Origin: Epiperipatus broadwayi
Lineage: Eukaryota; Onychophora; Udeonychophora; Euonychophora; Peripatidae
Assembly (NCBI GenBank): GCA_028023455.1
Contig: JAQFVV010000180.1
Coordinates: 1,118,001-1,182,000 of the forward strand
DNA: 64,000 bases
Direction of reading: 5' to 3'
Shown here: piece by piece, positions 8,500 to 22,934 of the stretch
Layout of the letters: every line of letters begins with the position of its first letter
Position numbering within the stretch: position 1 is the stretch's first letter
Translations under genes and position numbers: made by a program
The notes under the pieces: model-generated
The model's input: the letters and a program-made list of their open reading frames with translations, nothing else
Databases searched by the model: none
Told to the model about the DNA's origin: nothing

Positions 8500-10720
8500 T
8501 CTAAGGAAGTGTTTGAGTACAATTTAGTAATGTTTTGCTACATTTTAACTTAGTTTTATAACACAAGGCAACATATTGCATTGTAAATCTATTATTAACA
8601 TCAAAAGCATCATTTTCAAACATTATAAATTCACTGCAGTATGAGAGCTTCTCCAAGCTTAATACAGTTTCTTCAACTTCTAGCCTTTCTTCTCTACATG
8701 ATACTAAGAAAACTTCCTTATTTAACCTAACCATCTCACATAACTTTCCAAATGTTTAATAATCTTTTGGAATATAATTCAAGACTAACTATCCATCTTT
8801 TTTCATCTAACAATATATTCAGATTATCTCCATTTCAGTCTTATTATTTTTTAATGATTTTAGTGAAATCTGTTTGCTCTCTGAACCATGTATTTAAAAT
8901 TTTGGTCACTTCTGGTTACTCATAACATATATTTTTCCATAATTGGTTTAATGTTTTAAAGTCTCTGAGTTGTTTTTTATGTTTTGAAGTCTCAGGTCAA
9001 TACATGAGAGATGACAAAATACATCTATTCCAAACCTTTTTAAACACATAGGCACATTGCTTTTTAGCAATAAATTATTTGCACTAAAGTACTCTATTCA
9101 AGATTAATTTTATGAACAATTTTATTCATTATGTTTCTATTTGTGTTAATAATCTGGCAAGATATTTGCATTTGTTAACACCTAATACATCATTATCAGT
9201 CTTTACTTTCTTCTTTTGAAAAATTCATTAAATATTACTTTAGTAACATTAGCATTTATCTTAGTTTTCATTTCTTACTTTTATCTGATAACTCTTACAC
9301 TACTTTTGAAGCTTTACTTGAAAATACAACCACATGATTTGCAAAATATAGATAACTTAAACAATCTCTATTTATTTTTATTTTCTTTCCATTTTAATTC
9401 ACAAAACATTTCTTATAAAACTGCTGTAAAATGCTTGAAGAAATGAAATTATTCTGTCATACATGCTTCTCAATATTAATCTTTTTAGTATCACCATGGA
9501 AAATAATTACTGATGTTACAGTTTGATCTTGATAATCCTATGTTGTAATCACTGTGGGAATGCTTATAGAATTAAATGTCTTTTCATATTCTATAAATTT
9601 GAGTTACAATGGCTATTCATATTTATTGATCCATTATAATACTTAGATATGACCCACTGTGCTAAAACCATTTTCCAACCTACTTTGCTTGTTTGGTTAG
9701 TTAATATCCAAAGTAAAAATTGTTAAGTCTGTGAATTTATACCAGTATTAATAATGCATTCTTCAAATTATCTGGGCTATCTTTACTATTTGGTATATAA
9801 CTTTGATAACAATTGTCTTATTTCTCCACTTGCATTTTTTAAAATACCAATTACAATCCTATTATTTCCAGGTCCTTTTCCATATTCATATATTTAGCTA
9901 CACATTTCATCATTTAAAATGCTGATTAATTTAGAAGATGTAGTAATTGAAGAGCTCACATTGTTTTTCTATTTGTTTATTATTATATACTTCTTTATAA
10001 AACTCTTCTATACAACTATTGATTTTATCTCTTTTCTTGGTAATAGCTACATTTTTTTTATTGTTGCAGATATAGGTTTTTTATTAATACCAAAATATGA
10101 TTTTACACTTTTATAACTTTTATTTTTTTCTATAACTTTTTTTCTAATTCATTATTATTTTCTTCTTATTTTTTTTCATGCCATTTTACAAAACTTTATA
10201 CATTAATTTTTTTATTGGATCATTTATATATATATATCTTCTTTTTTTCATAGATTGCCTTGTTTCAGTATAAAATTTAGAAATATGTTGATGCTTTATC
10301 TACTATCAGTCATTATTACAGTTATTTATAGGGTATCAGTTATCTTTTTATTGATTTCATTCAAATCTGATTTATCTGAAAAATCTGTTAATATTTTAAA
10401 AGAATGTGCAAGCTTTAATTTAAATTCATTAGAATGTTTTTGAAGTTTAGGAATATCAACTGTGAATATTGTTTTCTTAATGAATTTTGTCTCTGCATTT
10501 TACATTAATGTGTGTCTTACATATTATTTGTCTTAATCTACCAATAGCATTACAATCTTAAAATATATATTTTCTATTAGCCAAAATATGATCCATTTCT
10601 ACTGTACTTTAACTGGAGGCTTTAATGTCAATTTCTATTTCAGTGCTTTCTAAAAAAAATTATACTATGAATTCTACTTGTCTGTGTCCTGTCTAATTTT
10701 GCTCTAATATATCCAGAACA
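8500..10720 (-). mobile_element. Decayed non-LTR retrotransposon (endonuclease-RT type), copy 1
   Basis: Read on the minus strand from about 10720 downwards, pieces of an endonuclease–reverse transcriptase polyprotein appear in order, with many stops and frame changes. A MDHILANRKYI segment (about 10590) matches the IDYVL-NR motif near the end of the EEP endonuclease. KRDKINSCIEEFYKEVY (about 10040) is the linker before the RT. ENGFSTVGHI and FIEYEKTFNSISIP (about 9600-9700) are RT motifs. YLYFANHVVVFSS (about 9380) is a mutated FADD box. LLKSNVPMCLKR (about 9070) is the C-terminal block common in this family. The frame at 8501-8734 lies at its distal end. The element is inactive. Confidence 0.6.
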
Positions 10721-10815
10721 ATGCAGTCAGTTGGCAGCTGGACAATTGTATTTTATATATAAGAGGAAATCAACCAAAGTTCAAATAAATTTCAAGAAAT
10801 TATTTACTCCAAATA

Positions 10816-10903
10816 ATAAGGACAACAACAACAACAACAATAATAATAATAATAATCATAATGATGATAACAATAACAACAACAACAATAATAATAATAG
10901 TTC
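10816..10903. repeat. Trinucleotide microsatellite (AAC/AAT/GAT)
   Basis: A run of AAC, AAT and related triplets. It gives an artificial asparagine-rich frame on plus (10731-10928) that I do not regard as a gene. Confidence 0.9.
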
Positions 10904-11291
10904 ATCAGAAAGCACTTTACCTCCATAAAACAGTTTTCTAGCTCTATTTTATATAATCTCAAAGCACTTGAAATACTAAGTTGACAAAGTAAAACAAATT
11001 CTTACCTATATACAGTTCTTATAATTTTTCATCATCCAATTATTATTATTATTTTTTTTTTTTTGCATTTTTGGTGATTCTCTTATTATAAATTTGATAA
11101 AACTTATTGCATTTAATAGTTTAAACAAGCTCAAATATGGTAATGGAACTATCACCTGATGAAATATTTCCCACAAAAATATTGTTAACTCTCAAGATCC
11201 AAAGTTCAAATTTTTATCAAACATATTAAAACTTTATTAGGAACAATGTGAAAATTCTCCATGGCAACAAGGACATAATGTCTAATAATAT

Positions 11292-11620
11292 CAACAGCTT
11301 CAGAGAAAAAATTCAAATCCAAAACAAACATACAGAAATGTCATCAGCAGTGATGCACAAAATCTCCATACTATCCAAAGTATAGATTCAGGTAATATTA
11401 CTTTCTGCAAAGGTCAAACTACAAATTTTAAAAATCCCCATAGCATCAAGGATAATCAACAGCTTAAGAAACCAAAGTCCAAATCCTAATCAAACAGATG
11501 GAAATGTCAGCAGTGATGCACACATTTTCCAGGTTAACCAGAATATTGATTCAATGATATTACTTGCTCAAAAGGTCACATTACAAGTTTAAAATTACAT
11601 ATGCAAATGTCATCAGCAAT
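11292..11620. repeat. Degenerate tandem repeat, 165-bp period
   Basis: Unit 11292-11456 is followed by a diverged second unit from 11457. Landmarks CAACAGCTT, AATGTCA..CAGCAGTGATGCACA and GGTCA.A..ACAA recur at the same spacing. A weaker third trace begins near 11600. Parts of the same phrase also occur around 11200. No coding function is seen. Confidence 0.65.
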
Positions 11621-11699
11621 AAGATACAAATATTCCACAGTAACAATTAAACACTGCAAGGTCAATTCAATATTTTTGCAAAACTACTATTAATGACAT

Positions 11700-14600
11700 C
11701 ACAGATTTGGACTTAATATACAATAGCTCCATCCCTCCTCTCACCATTGCCTGGATAATAACAACACTAGCAAATATTAGTGAGTAATTTCTCAGCACTA
11801 TCATTCAGGATCTTTTTACAACATTTAAGAGATTTTTCACCCCAGTCTTTGATGCTATCAATCACTGATATGAATGTATCTCTACACAAGTTCCCTTGGC
11901 AGCTTCTCTATGATACCATTACAATGCATGGGATGTCAGATTCAATCAGTCAGTTAGCTGATCATCCAAATCCTAGGTATCTAGTGATTAAATTTTTGCA
12001 GCTTCCCCAAAGAGAGAGCTTCAAAAGGCATATAAAAATCCTTGGAAACTGTACTGATAACAATTGATCAAAGAAGGTATATAATTAAGATCAGTTATTA
12101 ATGGTAAGTCATGCATTGCTCATGGAGACTCCTCAGTGATGTATTTGGAATGATGTTATTTCCATCACTTGTTTTCATTCTGTATCTATCTAGATGTTTA
12201 AAACAGGGCATTTGATATCAGAAGGATTATACAATTGAATATTAAATAATCATGCTTCCTATGGTTTAGGGTGATAACACTTTGGCCCTATGACAATAGT
12301 AAATTGCAGAGTTGCAGCTCATAAAAGATTTACATTTTTAATTCACTGTTTGGTATTTAATAGTTTTCATAAGAACAGAATTATTTCATCATTGATATAT
12401 AACTATGCTGATGACATTCCATTTTGTTATTTTATCCATATTCAAAGAATAGTGTGGTGCTTTTATTTTAAATGTCTATTTAAATCAGTTTAATTATTTT
12501 ATCCAACTATATGACTATTAGAATTCTTTCTATTTAAATATCAGCTATAGTTTCTGGTAATTTTTGTGTTACAATGATCAAGTATATAATTTAAAATGTT
12601 TGAATAAGCATGTTTGAATAAGCCATCTATTTTCTCTTAGATTTGGACATTTGGTTTTCAGATGTTGTTGTTATACAGCTTTTGTACCCTTTTGAAAATA
12701 GTAAAAGATAATGGAAATGAACTTTGTTTTTATACTGGATCTGACTTCTGTTGTTTAGTATACTTGCATTTTATTTCCTTTTCCATTGCTGTGTGAACCT
12801 ATTGTTGCACATATTATTTTGATTTTAAGTAAAATAAAATTATGTAGTAAAATTATACTTTCATATTCTGCATTTGATTACCTAGTGACTGGTTTGACAT
12901 TAAGTTATTAACATGTTTATCGAATCCAAGTCTTGTATAATGATGTACAATACATTGACATTGAATTATATGTATATATATATATTATTTTTCTAACTAG
13001 GGTCTTTATCTTTCTATTTGATAAGTAAAACTAATCATATTTTTAATATATATATATATATGGATTTATTTACTCCATAAAATGAAAATATATGCTCAAC
13101 CACCTATTAACTAATTTTACATTAGAAATGAGTTTGATTTGGTTGTGAGAGTGAACAAAGGCTAGATTGTAAGTTACCATTACAAGTCCCCTATCCTCAC
13201 AGGGTTAAAAGTTTAAGCTATGATTACAATTTTAACATTTGCTCAGAGTGTATGGCCTTGGTTTGGCACTGGATTGGCTGTTTAAAAAGAAGGGTTATAA
13301 AACCTATTTAATTTCTGCTGTTTACCTACTATATCCCTACTTCTTTCCAATTTCTAGCTTTATTGCTTGCATCATAGTGAAATGAGATTTATATATGGGT
13401 CCTTTTTATTATTATTATAGTTGTATGGTATGAAATCAACCAGTAATGCATCTCTAATACAGATGGCACATCATCAAACTTGTTAGCTTTTATCCAGATC
13501 CTTTTTGAGGTTTATTGGGTTTCTCTAAGGACCAAATAAATGTTGAAGTATCCATCATTCTGTGTGGATCAGCTCCTATGTTTTGGTTGACTCTAAAGCA
13601 GGTATACTCTCATTGTCATGAATGGTCCACAATTAAATATAATAAAATCAATAGTCAATCTTGTGGCTGAATTTGAACAATAAAAAATATAAATCAACAG
13701 TCAACCTTGTGACTGGATTGGAAATGAGTTTTCTGTAGACCAGGCTAACTATTAAGTCTTTGCCAAATTGGGCAATTATTTAAATATAACTTATATCCAC
13801 CATTTAAGTGCTCATTCATCAGAATACATAAGAATCAAACAATAATGCTGGGACATTAAAACATACTGATCATCATAAATGCTCAGGCCACTTGTACTGG
13901 CCAACAATAAACTTAACTTTTAATAAGACTAAACTAAAATAAAAGATAGTGCATGGGCTTTAAAGAGTATTCTCTTTTGCACCAATCAGGATGATGATTG
14001 ATCATCTCTGGATGCCCAAAAGCACTTATATACATCCTCATTTATATATTCATCCCATACACAAATCTAGCTCAGATAACATAAACTCTATTACTATATG
14101 TGACAAAGAGATGATAGAAACAATTTTTAACAATTGACTACAAGTTTATTAACAACAATAAAAAAATGTTTGAAATTAAGGTTTATAAAAATAAGATTAC
14201 ACACATTTTGATTACTATACAAAATTTCAAATGATCATATTGCGATTTACATATATGTGTGCACAGGCACACAATTTCTAATATACTATTAATATATTCA
14301 ATAATAACAAAAAAATGATTAAAATTTGCATATATGTCCTATTTGACAAGCATTGACATATATATGCACACATAAATATGCAGTACAATTGACTTATATC
14401 ACAATAATCATATAAAACAATAAATGAATAATTAACCTTTTACAGTTGCATAAAAAATACTATAATGTTAAAAAATTACTTATGTGTGTGTGTGTGTGTT
14501 TGCACACTGACAAAAAGTTACATATTTAGATTTTATAATAAAATATTATTTTAAATCCAGAGTTATTTAACCCTTTATTTATTATTTTTATTTCAGTGTA

Positions 14601-14870
14601 TCTAGAAAATATTTACTATAATTTTTGTCTGTGTTTATTTATACTTTTTCTTTACTTTATATATATATGCACACACTATTTTATTGTGTGCTATGTAACC
14701 CAACTGGTTACAATATATATCCAAATATAAATAATTATTTACCAAAGGAATATTTTTACATGTACACATATTATTATAATGCAAAATATATTTACAACAA
14801 ATTTTAATCTTAAGAGAGAAAGAAACATGCTTATAAATAAAAAGCTTTTGTTTTATCCAAATTTACCAAT
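11700..14870. other. No gene recognised
   Basis: The stretch around 11780-12067 is less AT-rich than its surroundings and has long readable frames on both strands, but neither matches a family I know. A pair of ~25-base direct repeats with the phrase TCAA.AGTCAA.CTTGTG occurs near 13650 and 13700. A short GT run is at about 14480-14500. Nothing else is supportable. Confidence 0.5.
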
Positions 14871-14879
14871 AAAGAATAT

Positions 14880-15920
14880 ATGCCATTCATTTGCCAATTG
14901 AATCCAAAACATTTGCTAGACAGCTATAAACAGCAGCATTACAAGATAAAGCAATATCATAAGCACAAACAAAAATCTTAGATTCTACTTTCAATAAAAA
15001 TATACCATTGATATAAATTAATAATAATAGATCAAGGACTGTACCTTGTGGGACTCCATTATTAATTATTAACACATTACCATTACGACCATAAATGTTA
15101 GTTAACTGTTTCCTTTCTTTTAAATACCTTTCAAATAAAGATCAAGAGAATCATGAAAATGATACAAAGAACATTTAATTAAAATGTTAGATTAACTTTT
15201 TTCTTTTTTTTTTTTTTTTTATTTTTTTTTTAAAAAAACCAAAACAAATAAAAATTCAACAAACCCCCTAGTAGAGTCATGCTTTAGATAAATCAAGAGA
15301 AATAGCTATTTTTTATATTAATGATCTAGTGAAAATGTTGGAATAATAAAAAAGATTTTTAAAGCATCTAATGTCTTCCACCAGGAATAAATCCATATTT
15401 ATTGTCACAAAAAATGTTATTTTTAAACAAAAATGACATCTTTTTATTTTTAACTCTCATTTCCAATAATATAGAAATAACAGAAATGATAGCAATAAAT
15501 CTATAATTATCCATAAGAGTGGAATCAATCTTTTTATAGATTGGAGTAATAACGTTAAATTTCAAACATTCAGGAAGTTAATCATAATGCAAAGATAAAA
15601 TAAATAAATGAATTCAGAACAGAAATAAATACTAACTTGTTACCTTTAAAACTTTTAGGTGTTAGGGCATTAAATCCAGAAGAAAGAATATTTTTACACT
15701 ATCAATTAATAAAGATAACTGAGGTTTAGAACTATCTGAACATAAAAAATAATTTAGACAGGAATAGGAAGACAAAATCTGTTCTGGCATATCATGCATC
15801 AAAATATTTGCAAACAACTCATTAAACCTATCAGTTAAGTATTTTTCATTATTCTGTAATTCATTCTAATTTTCCCTATATTTAATAAATTTATTTTGAC
15901 TAGATTTTTTTAATCAAAGA
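14880..15920 (-). pseudogene. Decayed LINE reverse transcriptase, copy 2 (CR1/Jockey-like)
   Basis: Two readable pieces on the minus strand belong to one RT. At 15368-15565, NVITPIYKK and DNYRFIAIISVIS match the PIfKKGD...NYRPIsxLs block, and the final NKYGFIPG matches the QyGF block. At 14887-15075, NNGVPQGTVLDLLLLIYING is the VPQGSxLGPLLFxIYIND motif. It is followed by a YADD box mutated to AYDI and a region resembling the helix after it. The linking sequence is scrambled by T/A runs. The upstream part to about 15920 reads as the domain before the RT. The element is inactive. Confidence 0.75.
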
Positions 15921-16379
15921 AATTATTGTTCTCCATAATAATAATAAATGACAATAATAATAGATATAATTATAATGATGATGATGATAGTGTTAACTGT
16001 TTATACTTCTATACAGAATGTAATAAACATAATATTTTCAAATTTATCTTGCTATAAATATGAGCACACCATAAGTTCTTGAAAGCACTAAGGGCCATAT
16101 GTAATTTATAGAAACAATTAAGATTCTCTATAATTGTGTATAAGTGTACTTATTATGATTAATAATAATAATAATAATAATAATAATTCAATTTATTTAT
16201 TTAAATACTAAACAACAACATATAGCCAATTACAGTTTGCACATTAAAAATTAAAGGAGATAAATGTAATGCATAAAACATAATAATAAAAAGAAGTAAT
16301 AATTAGAAAAGTAAAATCAATAAATCAATGCATACATATGTAAATGAATAAAATAAAATTAATTAATTAATCATGACAT

Positions 16380-19300
16380 TTGAATTCAATAATATTACAA
16401 AATTTCTTAGAATTTAAATTAAAATGATTATTATTATCAAAAATCTGATTGTAAACAGAGGGTAGCATGAATAAATAAGAAAATTTAAGGACATTAGAGT
16501 GACAAGTTTAAATATAACAGGCACAAGCAGTCTGAGTACCATGCTCATAAGATCTAATAATAATTGAAATTATATCAAAAAGTGTTTCTTGTTAATTGAT
16601 GATTTTATAAAGATATTTAAGATCACTATATTTTCATCTAGAAGAAAGATGAAGAACTTTATTTTACAGAGTGACATGTTTGAAAAACTTATTAGGAATT
16701 GATTGTAATAAATTACTTTCTTGTTTAGAATTAGGATTCGAAATCATTAAAACATATTCGATGATGTGAAGAACCAATGACAAAAATAATTTCAATGTTC
16801 TATCATCAGTGAAATGATAGCCATGCCTAATGATGGCATCCATGATTTTAAAAACTTTGCCAATGATCATTTCTAAATGGGAAAAAAAGATCCATTACTA
16901 GAAAATAAAACTCCCAGATCGTTTTGGGATTTAACATAATTAATTCTGTGAGAATTAATAAAATAACAAAAATTTAAAACTTTAGATTTTTTAGAATATG
17001 TAATAGGGAAACATTTTAAAAAATTAATTGACATTATTTAGATGATACCAAGCACTAAAGTTACAAATATCTTTCTGAAGGAGAGTGCAGTCAATCAGTG
17101 ATGTGATTCTTCTAAAAATTTTACAGTCATCAGCATAGTACAAAAAAATAAAAAATATTTCAGGCAATCATTGAAAGTCATTAATGTAGATGTTAAATAG
17201 CATGGGTGCTAAAATTCTATCCTGAGAAATATCAAAATTACAGTGAAAGTTAAATAAAATATTATTATTGAATTTGATATATGATGTGTAACTACAAAGA
17301 AAGAATTGAAACCAATAAATAAATTTACTCAATAAAACTATTTTATGTCATTTGTGAAGGAGAATGATGTGATCTACTTTATCAATAGCTTTTGATAAAT
17401 CAAAATAACATCAAGTTTCTGTTTATCCTCAATCACATGTGCTAGATGATCATAAATGGTAAGCAAATTACTTTCAACTGATCTATTAGGAATAAATCAT
17501 GTTTTAAAAAAAAAAAAAATTTACTAACATCTGAAACAGTTTTATTATAAACACACCTTACAAAAATTTGAGGAATAATATGTTAAACAGGAATAAATCT
17601 ATAATTATTAACACCATCACAGAAGACATTTTTAAAATTGGAATCATTTTGGCACATTTAAGAACATTAACAAAAACACAAGAGTTAAGTGATAAATTAA
17701 AAATAAAGGCAAGAGGTGTTACAATAAATTCAGCTACACCTTTATAAATAAAGGGAAGAATATTATCATATCCTAAGCTAGAATGAGTTTTAAATTGCCT
17801 GATGGCTACAATAATATCAACCTTAGAGATATAGTTAGTCATGCAGTGAAAAATATGTGAATTGCAAGATAATATAATTTTTGAAGATATTATATATTGT
17901 AAAAAATATAAGTCAGCAAAATGTTAGGAAAAATCATCTATCTTTAATGTGGAACTATGAGTAACCTGAACTCTTTTCTTACCCAAGCCTGAATAATTAA
18001 TAAAATCCCAAAAAATTTTAGGGTTAGAAAAAATATTAAATTCAACTTTTTTAATATAATTTTGCAAATCACTTTTGTAAACATGTTTATCTAATCTTTT
18101 GAAATTAAAAAGATCATTATAAAAAGAAGTATTATGTATTTAAAAGTAGAGTCTGTGATAATAAGATTTCCTTTTAATAATCTTAATAAGAGTATATGAA
18201 AACCAAGAGGTAACCCCTTAAGGAATGTGAATTTACTGGTAATACATAAATCAATAAGACTAATAAGAATCTGCAAAAAATAATCTAAGCAATAATTCAC
18301 ATCATTATATGAATACAATAAATTACAATTAACTTGAGAAAATTTCTTACAAAAATCAACATAATTACCTTTCCAATCATCTTTTAAAATATTAGAATAA
18401 GTAACATTTGAATGAAATATCTTAATATAAAACTCAATAGATGGATGATGAGCATCAATAGGAAAAATAACAGAGATAATGTGAAAATTATTGGCTATTA
18501 GTAAATTACATTGAACATAATCTAAACATAATCTAAAGCAGTGGTCTTTAACCTTTTCACACCTGTGGACTGGTAAAAGTAAGGATAAGATTTCGCGGAC
18601 CAGCAGAAGTTTACAGATAAATTTTTATTGGGGGGGGGGGAGTTTGAGAAATACGTTGTCATCACTGAGACAAAAGATAGACATCAAAGTTATTTTTTGT
18701 TTGTTTTTATTTTTAAAAAAAGGTAACAGAAATTGGTTTTAAAAATAAAAGTTTTAGTATTTTAACGGTATACAAATAAAGCCAAAAAAAATATTGCCTT
18801 ATAGGCCAAAAAAAAGTGGGCATATTTTTAAACAAAAAAAAAAGAAAATGAAACTTGAAAAAGTCAAAAGTTTTGATCTTACTTTATTTTGGGGTGGTGG
18901 GGGTGTATTGAGAAATACTTTGTAAAAGTTAGAAACAGAACTTATTTTTTTGGTTTTTATTTTTTAAAAAAAGGTAATAAAAATTGATTTCCAAAATAAA
19001 AAGTTAAAGCCAAAAAAAAAAAAAAAATCGCCTTATAGCCAAAAAAAAACATTAAAAATGAAATATTAAAAGAGAGAGTAGAAAAAATTTAAGAGATCAA
19101 AAAAAGTCACGTTCCATTTTATTGTTTTAACAATGCTGACAAGCAGCCCATGATTGGCTATCAAAAGACAACTGGAGTTTGTGTAATAAAAAACTTTTTT
19201 CTACCCCTCCCCCCTCCCCATAAACATCTGTGATAAATAGAAAAACAAATTAATTTATGTATGATTGATTAGATTTTGTTTTTGTTCTGTTTCTTTTTTT

Positions 19301-19720
19301 TTAATAAATGTGATGAAAAAATAAATAAAAATTGTTCATATTAATTAAAAGTTTAAAATCTTATTATTTTGTTATTATAAACTTTCTTGCCAGTCTAGCT
19401 GTAAACCGACAGACAACTTCTGTGGTCCGGTGGTTGAAGACCACTGATCTAAAGTATGTTGAAAAACATTAATAAATGGGTTATATTGTTTAAGGCCAAA
19501 AAATTTACAAAAACATGATATTCTAAAAAACTTTTGGAGACAAAAATAAGTGTATAGTAATTCTATCCTGAAATAAATCTGGAATGTTTAAATCACCAGT
19601 AATAATAATATTATTATAATAACCAATCAAAAAATCTTCAAGTAAGGTCAAAAAATAGTTGTGTTCTATAAGTTAAAAAGTAGGTATTGCTAAATTAGTT
19701 TTTATTTTAAATAAAAGCAA
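16380..19720 (-). mobile_element. Decayed LINE, copy 3 (CR1/Jockey-like), split by a hAT element
   Basis: A LINE ORF2 can be followed on the minus strand. EEP endonuclease pieces lie at 19455-19720 (IIITGDLNIPDL, the GDFN motif) and, after the hAT insertion, at 18400-18530 (an HPSI remnant of SDHxPI). An EN–RT linker frame is at 18091-18318. RT motifs follow: GYDNILPFIYK near 17740, FDLSKAIDKVDHIILLHK near 17370, LAPMLFNIYINDF near 17190, and YADDCKIF near 17130 with the catalytic YADD intact. A C-terminal block at 16664-16870 has NPNSKQESNLLQSI. Multiple stops and frameshifts make it inactive. The hAT element interrupts the endonuclease, so the LINE is older than the hAT insertion. Confidence 0.8.
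18539..19446. mobile_element. Non-autonomous hAT-type DNA transposon, 908 bp
   Basis: The termini are inverted repeats differing at one base (CAGTGGTCTTTAACC at the left, and the reverse complement of CAGTGGTCTTCAACC at the right). A perfect 8-bp target duplication, ATCTAAAG, flanks it at 18531-18538 and 19447-19454. An 8-bp duplication with CAGTGGT-type ends is characteristic of the hAT superfamily. No transposase frame is present, so it would have been mobilised in trans. Inside, two related blocks of roughly 260 bp (about 18610-18830 and 18880-19060) repeat a G-run, a GAGAAATAC phrase and an A-rich GCCTTATAG(G)CCAAAAAA phrase. Confidence 0.9.
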
Positions 19721-22700
19721 AATCACTTAAATTGACATTATGTGGAGTTATTTTATTACAATGTAACATGCTTAGTTAAAAATTGATTAAAACTATTTAT
19801 AATGCTTAAAAAAATTATGTTTGAAAAATGTTTACGATGAAGGCTATAATTTATTTATTAATAATCATGAACTTCATTATTTATATAAGATAATAAATAG
19901 AATTAGAAATGTGTGAGGTGCTAAGAAGAGAAACTATAATAATTATTCTTATAAGTCTATACAAAAATTAACGGCTAAGCACTTTTAAGGTGTGTTGACT
20001 CATATTCATAGCCATGGTGATAAATGGTGCAGAATAGGGTGATAATAAAATAAAAAACAATTGAAGTGAAAAGTGGCATATAAACACAAGCCTTTTTTGA
20101 GAATGAGGCTTAATGCTTGGATCAACATTGGAGTATGCTAAAATATTCATCAAAGATATAATGTTGTATTTGCATATACTGTATATGAATGTGAATGTAT
20201 AATGATGAATTTTATTACAGATGCATATATGAATGAATGAAATTGGTTATTAGCATGGTTCCTTAGTAATGTTTTATAACCTTTATACTTAGACCAAGCA
20301 TTATCTTGCTCATTAGTTTTTAATATATTTATCTTAGTCATCAGTCACTTAGATTAATACAGTGTTTAGTTATCATGACATTCCTGCCTAAATCATTTTT
20401 TATATTAAGTGTGAGAATAAGTTTCTCTGTATCTTTCAATGTATAATAACAAGAATATTACTCCTATCTCCAATAGTTTCTTTTTTTAATTTTTTATCTC
20501 CGTGTTTTTATCTTGGTTTTTTTTTCTTATGGTGTTACAATGATCATGCTTATTTATTATGAATGATTGTGATTTAAATCCAATTTCTTTGAAAGTTCAT
20601 ACTTGCATTTTATATTTATGTCATCATGTCTAAAAATTTTCCCCAAAGTATATATTATACATTTACATTAATAGAAATTAAAATAGTTTAATGATAAAAT
20701 TTTAAACGGCATACTGATAACAATTTTCCTAATTAATATATTACTAAAGTTGAATTATTGAATGAATTATATATATAAAAAAAAAAAGATTAGAACAACC
20801 CAATCTTTCATCCAATATAAATAAGATTATTATATAAAATTATTTTAAAAAAATGTTTTCATAACCCTTTTTATTTTATTTTTTAATATTCACGTTCATT
20901 TACCTATTTTTAGTCATTAAAAAAAATGACTATTTACAACTGCTATGCTTATATTAATAATACATATTACAAATATTAGCAATACATGTTACGATTTAAA
21001 TGAGATAAATGTTAAGGCAGTAATGATTTATGTCACACCAATATAGTAGTGTGTGCACACACATAGATAAAGTTTGAATGGAAAAGTAAAAGTAAACCAA
21101 AAATTTCTTGTAGTATTTATTTAGAATATATACTGGAATAACGGATTACTAATTAAATAATGATTTTGATATTTAAAAGTATTATAAATTATTTAATATC
21201 AAACAAAAATATGTTCTATTTAATATTTTATTTAATTCTGATTGTTTAAAAAAAAACTAAAGCAAGCTTGTTTTCATAATAAAATTTTATTATCTATAAT
21301 TATTAGACTATCTTGTGTTAAGATTTGTAGAGATCCCTATTGTCATTTTTCAAGTTGATGGTCTTATGGTTACAGCCTTAATATATATTACTAACTAGTT
21401 TTGATAAATATAAAACATTTTGGAACAGATTGCTTTCAATAATGTACATTAATTATAATTAATTCTATAGTGTGTTTCTGTTTGAAAAAATAAGAAAATG
21501 TTTTAAATAAAAATTGGTTTTAATTAATGTGAATTGGAAAACAGGGTGATGTAATAATATTATTATCTAGGGTTTTCTTAATCAAGATAAAAAACTGGTA
21601 ATGAGTTTTTAAGTAAACTAACACTTTACCCCTTATTTTTAATATATATATATACAGTTTTGAGCACCTATAATGTAATTATTAAATATGACATTTCCTA
21701 AACATTTTTAGAGATCCCCCAAAACTATAGACTTATCAAAAATATGAACTGCCATTTTGCTTTACTTGAAAACTCACAAGTACCAAAAAATCTTGCTTGG
21801 TTATCCTGTTTTCAACTTCCATTATAGACTACAACTAGCAGCCTCAAATTAAAGATTATGAATAAGTTACTAAGTTACTAGATTACAGAGAATTCTGGAG
21901 TAGATTGTGCTACAAGATCTATCACCAGCATTCATAATAACAAGGTTTAAACTTTTATAGAAAGAGGAGCTCCCTCTGTGAATTCATAGTTCAATACATG
22001 AAAGATTTACCACTTGCCGCTACTATCCAGCAAGTTATAAAAACTAAATGAAAGAGGACCCCCAATACCTATCTGACATTTGTTTGTCATGAATATGACC
22101 ACAAGACCCAAGGTTTTAAGTTACATATATGATGTTTTATACAATATGAATGGAAATACAGAGGAAAGGTGCATATGTCTTGTAGTTAGTTCTATAAAAT
22201 TTGTATGTTTATTTTTTTAATTATGATGGAAATTGCGACAGTTTTAAAACTGTGTTGGACAACATAACTGGAATTTTTGATGCTGTGCAGTGTTATTTGC
22301 CACCCTTGATGGCTTGATTGTGTCAGCAGTGGTTTTGGGGTTCCCTTAGAAACCAAAATGGTGGAGAGCACATTCTAAATTGGTACTAAATACTAAATAT
22401 AGATTTCAAAAAACTTTTGTTTAAAAGTTAGAGGAAAGTTAAAGCACCTTTTGAATAGTAATCAACTATATAACAGGTAGAAATGCAGAAAACAAAAATA
22501 AAAGAATTGGAAAATAAATTTACCACTAGATTTTTAAAAGATAAGTAATATTTCTTAAGCTTAAAGAATTTTTTTACCATTTAAGAATGTTATGAATAAT
22601 AATAGTAATTATGATTTAGAGACTTTCCAAGAGATAATGTAAGATTTCTTTATTTTAAAAAAGAAAAAATTATTTCTTTATGATTCAAGAGTGTTAATAT

Positions 22701-22889
22701 GATTTGTATGATGAAAATATTTAAAATTAGTACCAAATATTTTTCATTAGAAAATGCATCTATGTGTTCAGTAGTTTTATACATTTTTTAACATTGAATT
22801 AATTATATCTTATTCAAATAAATTTAATCTTTATTAGATAAATAATTATGAGAACATTTTATATTGTCATACAAGCATATCTGTATGCT

Positions 22890-22934
<45 letters not shown>

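Noticed and set aside
8501-8734. 77-codon minus frame as an independent gene
   Set aside because: It lies at the distal end of the decayed LINE at 8500-10720 and has no identifiable family of its own.
10731-10928. Asparagine-rich open frame on plus
   Set aside because: It is driven by the AAC/AAT microsatellite.
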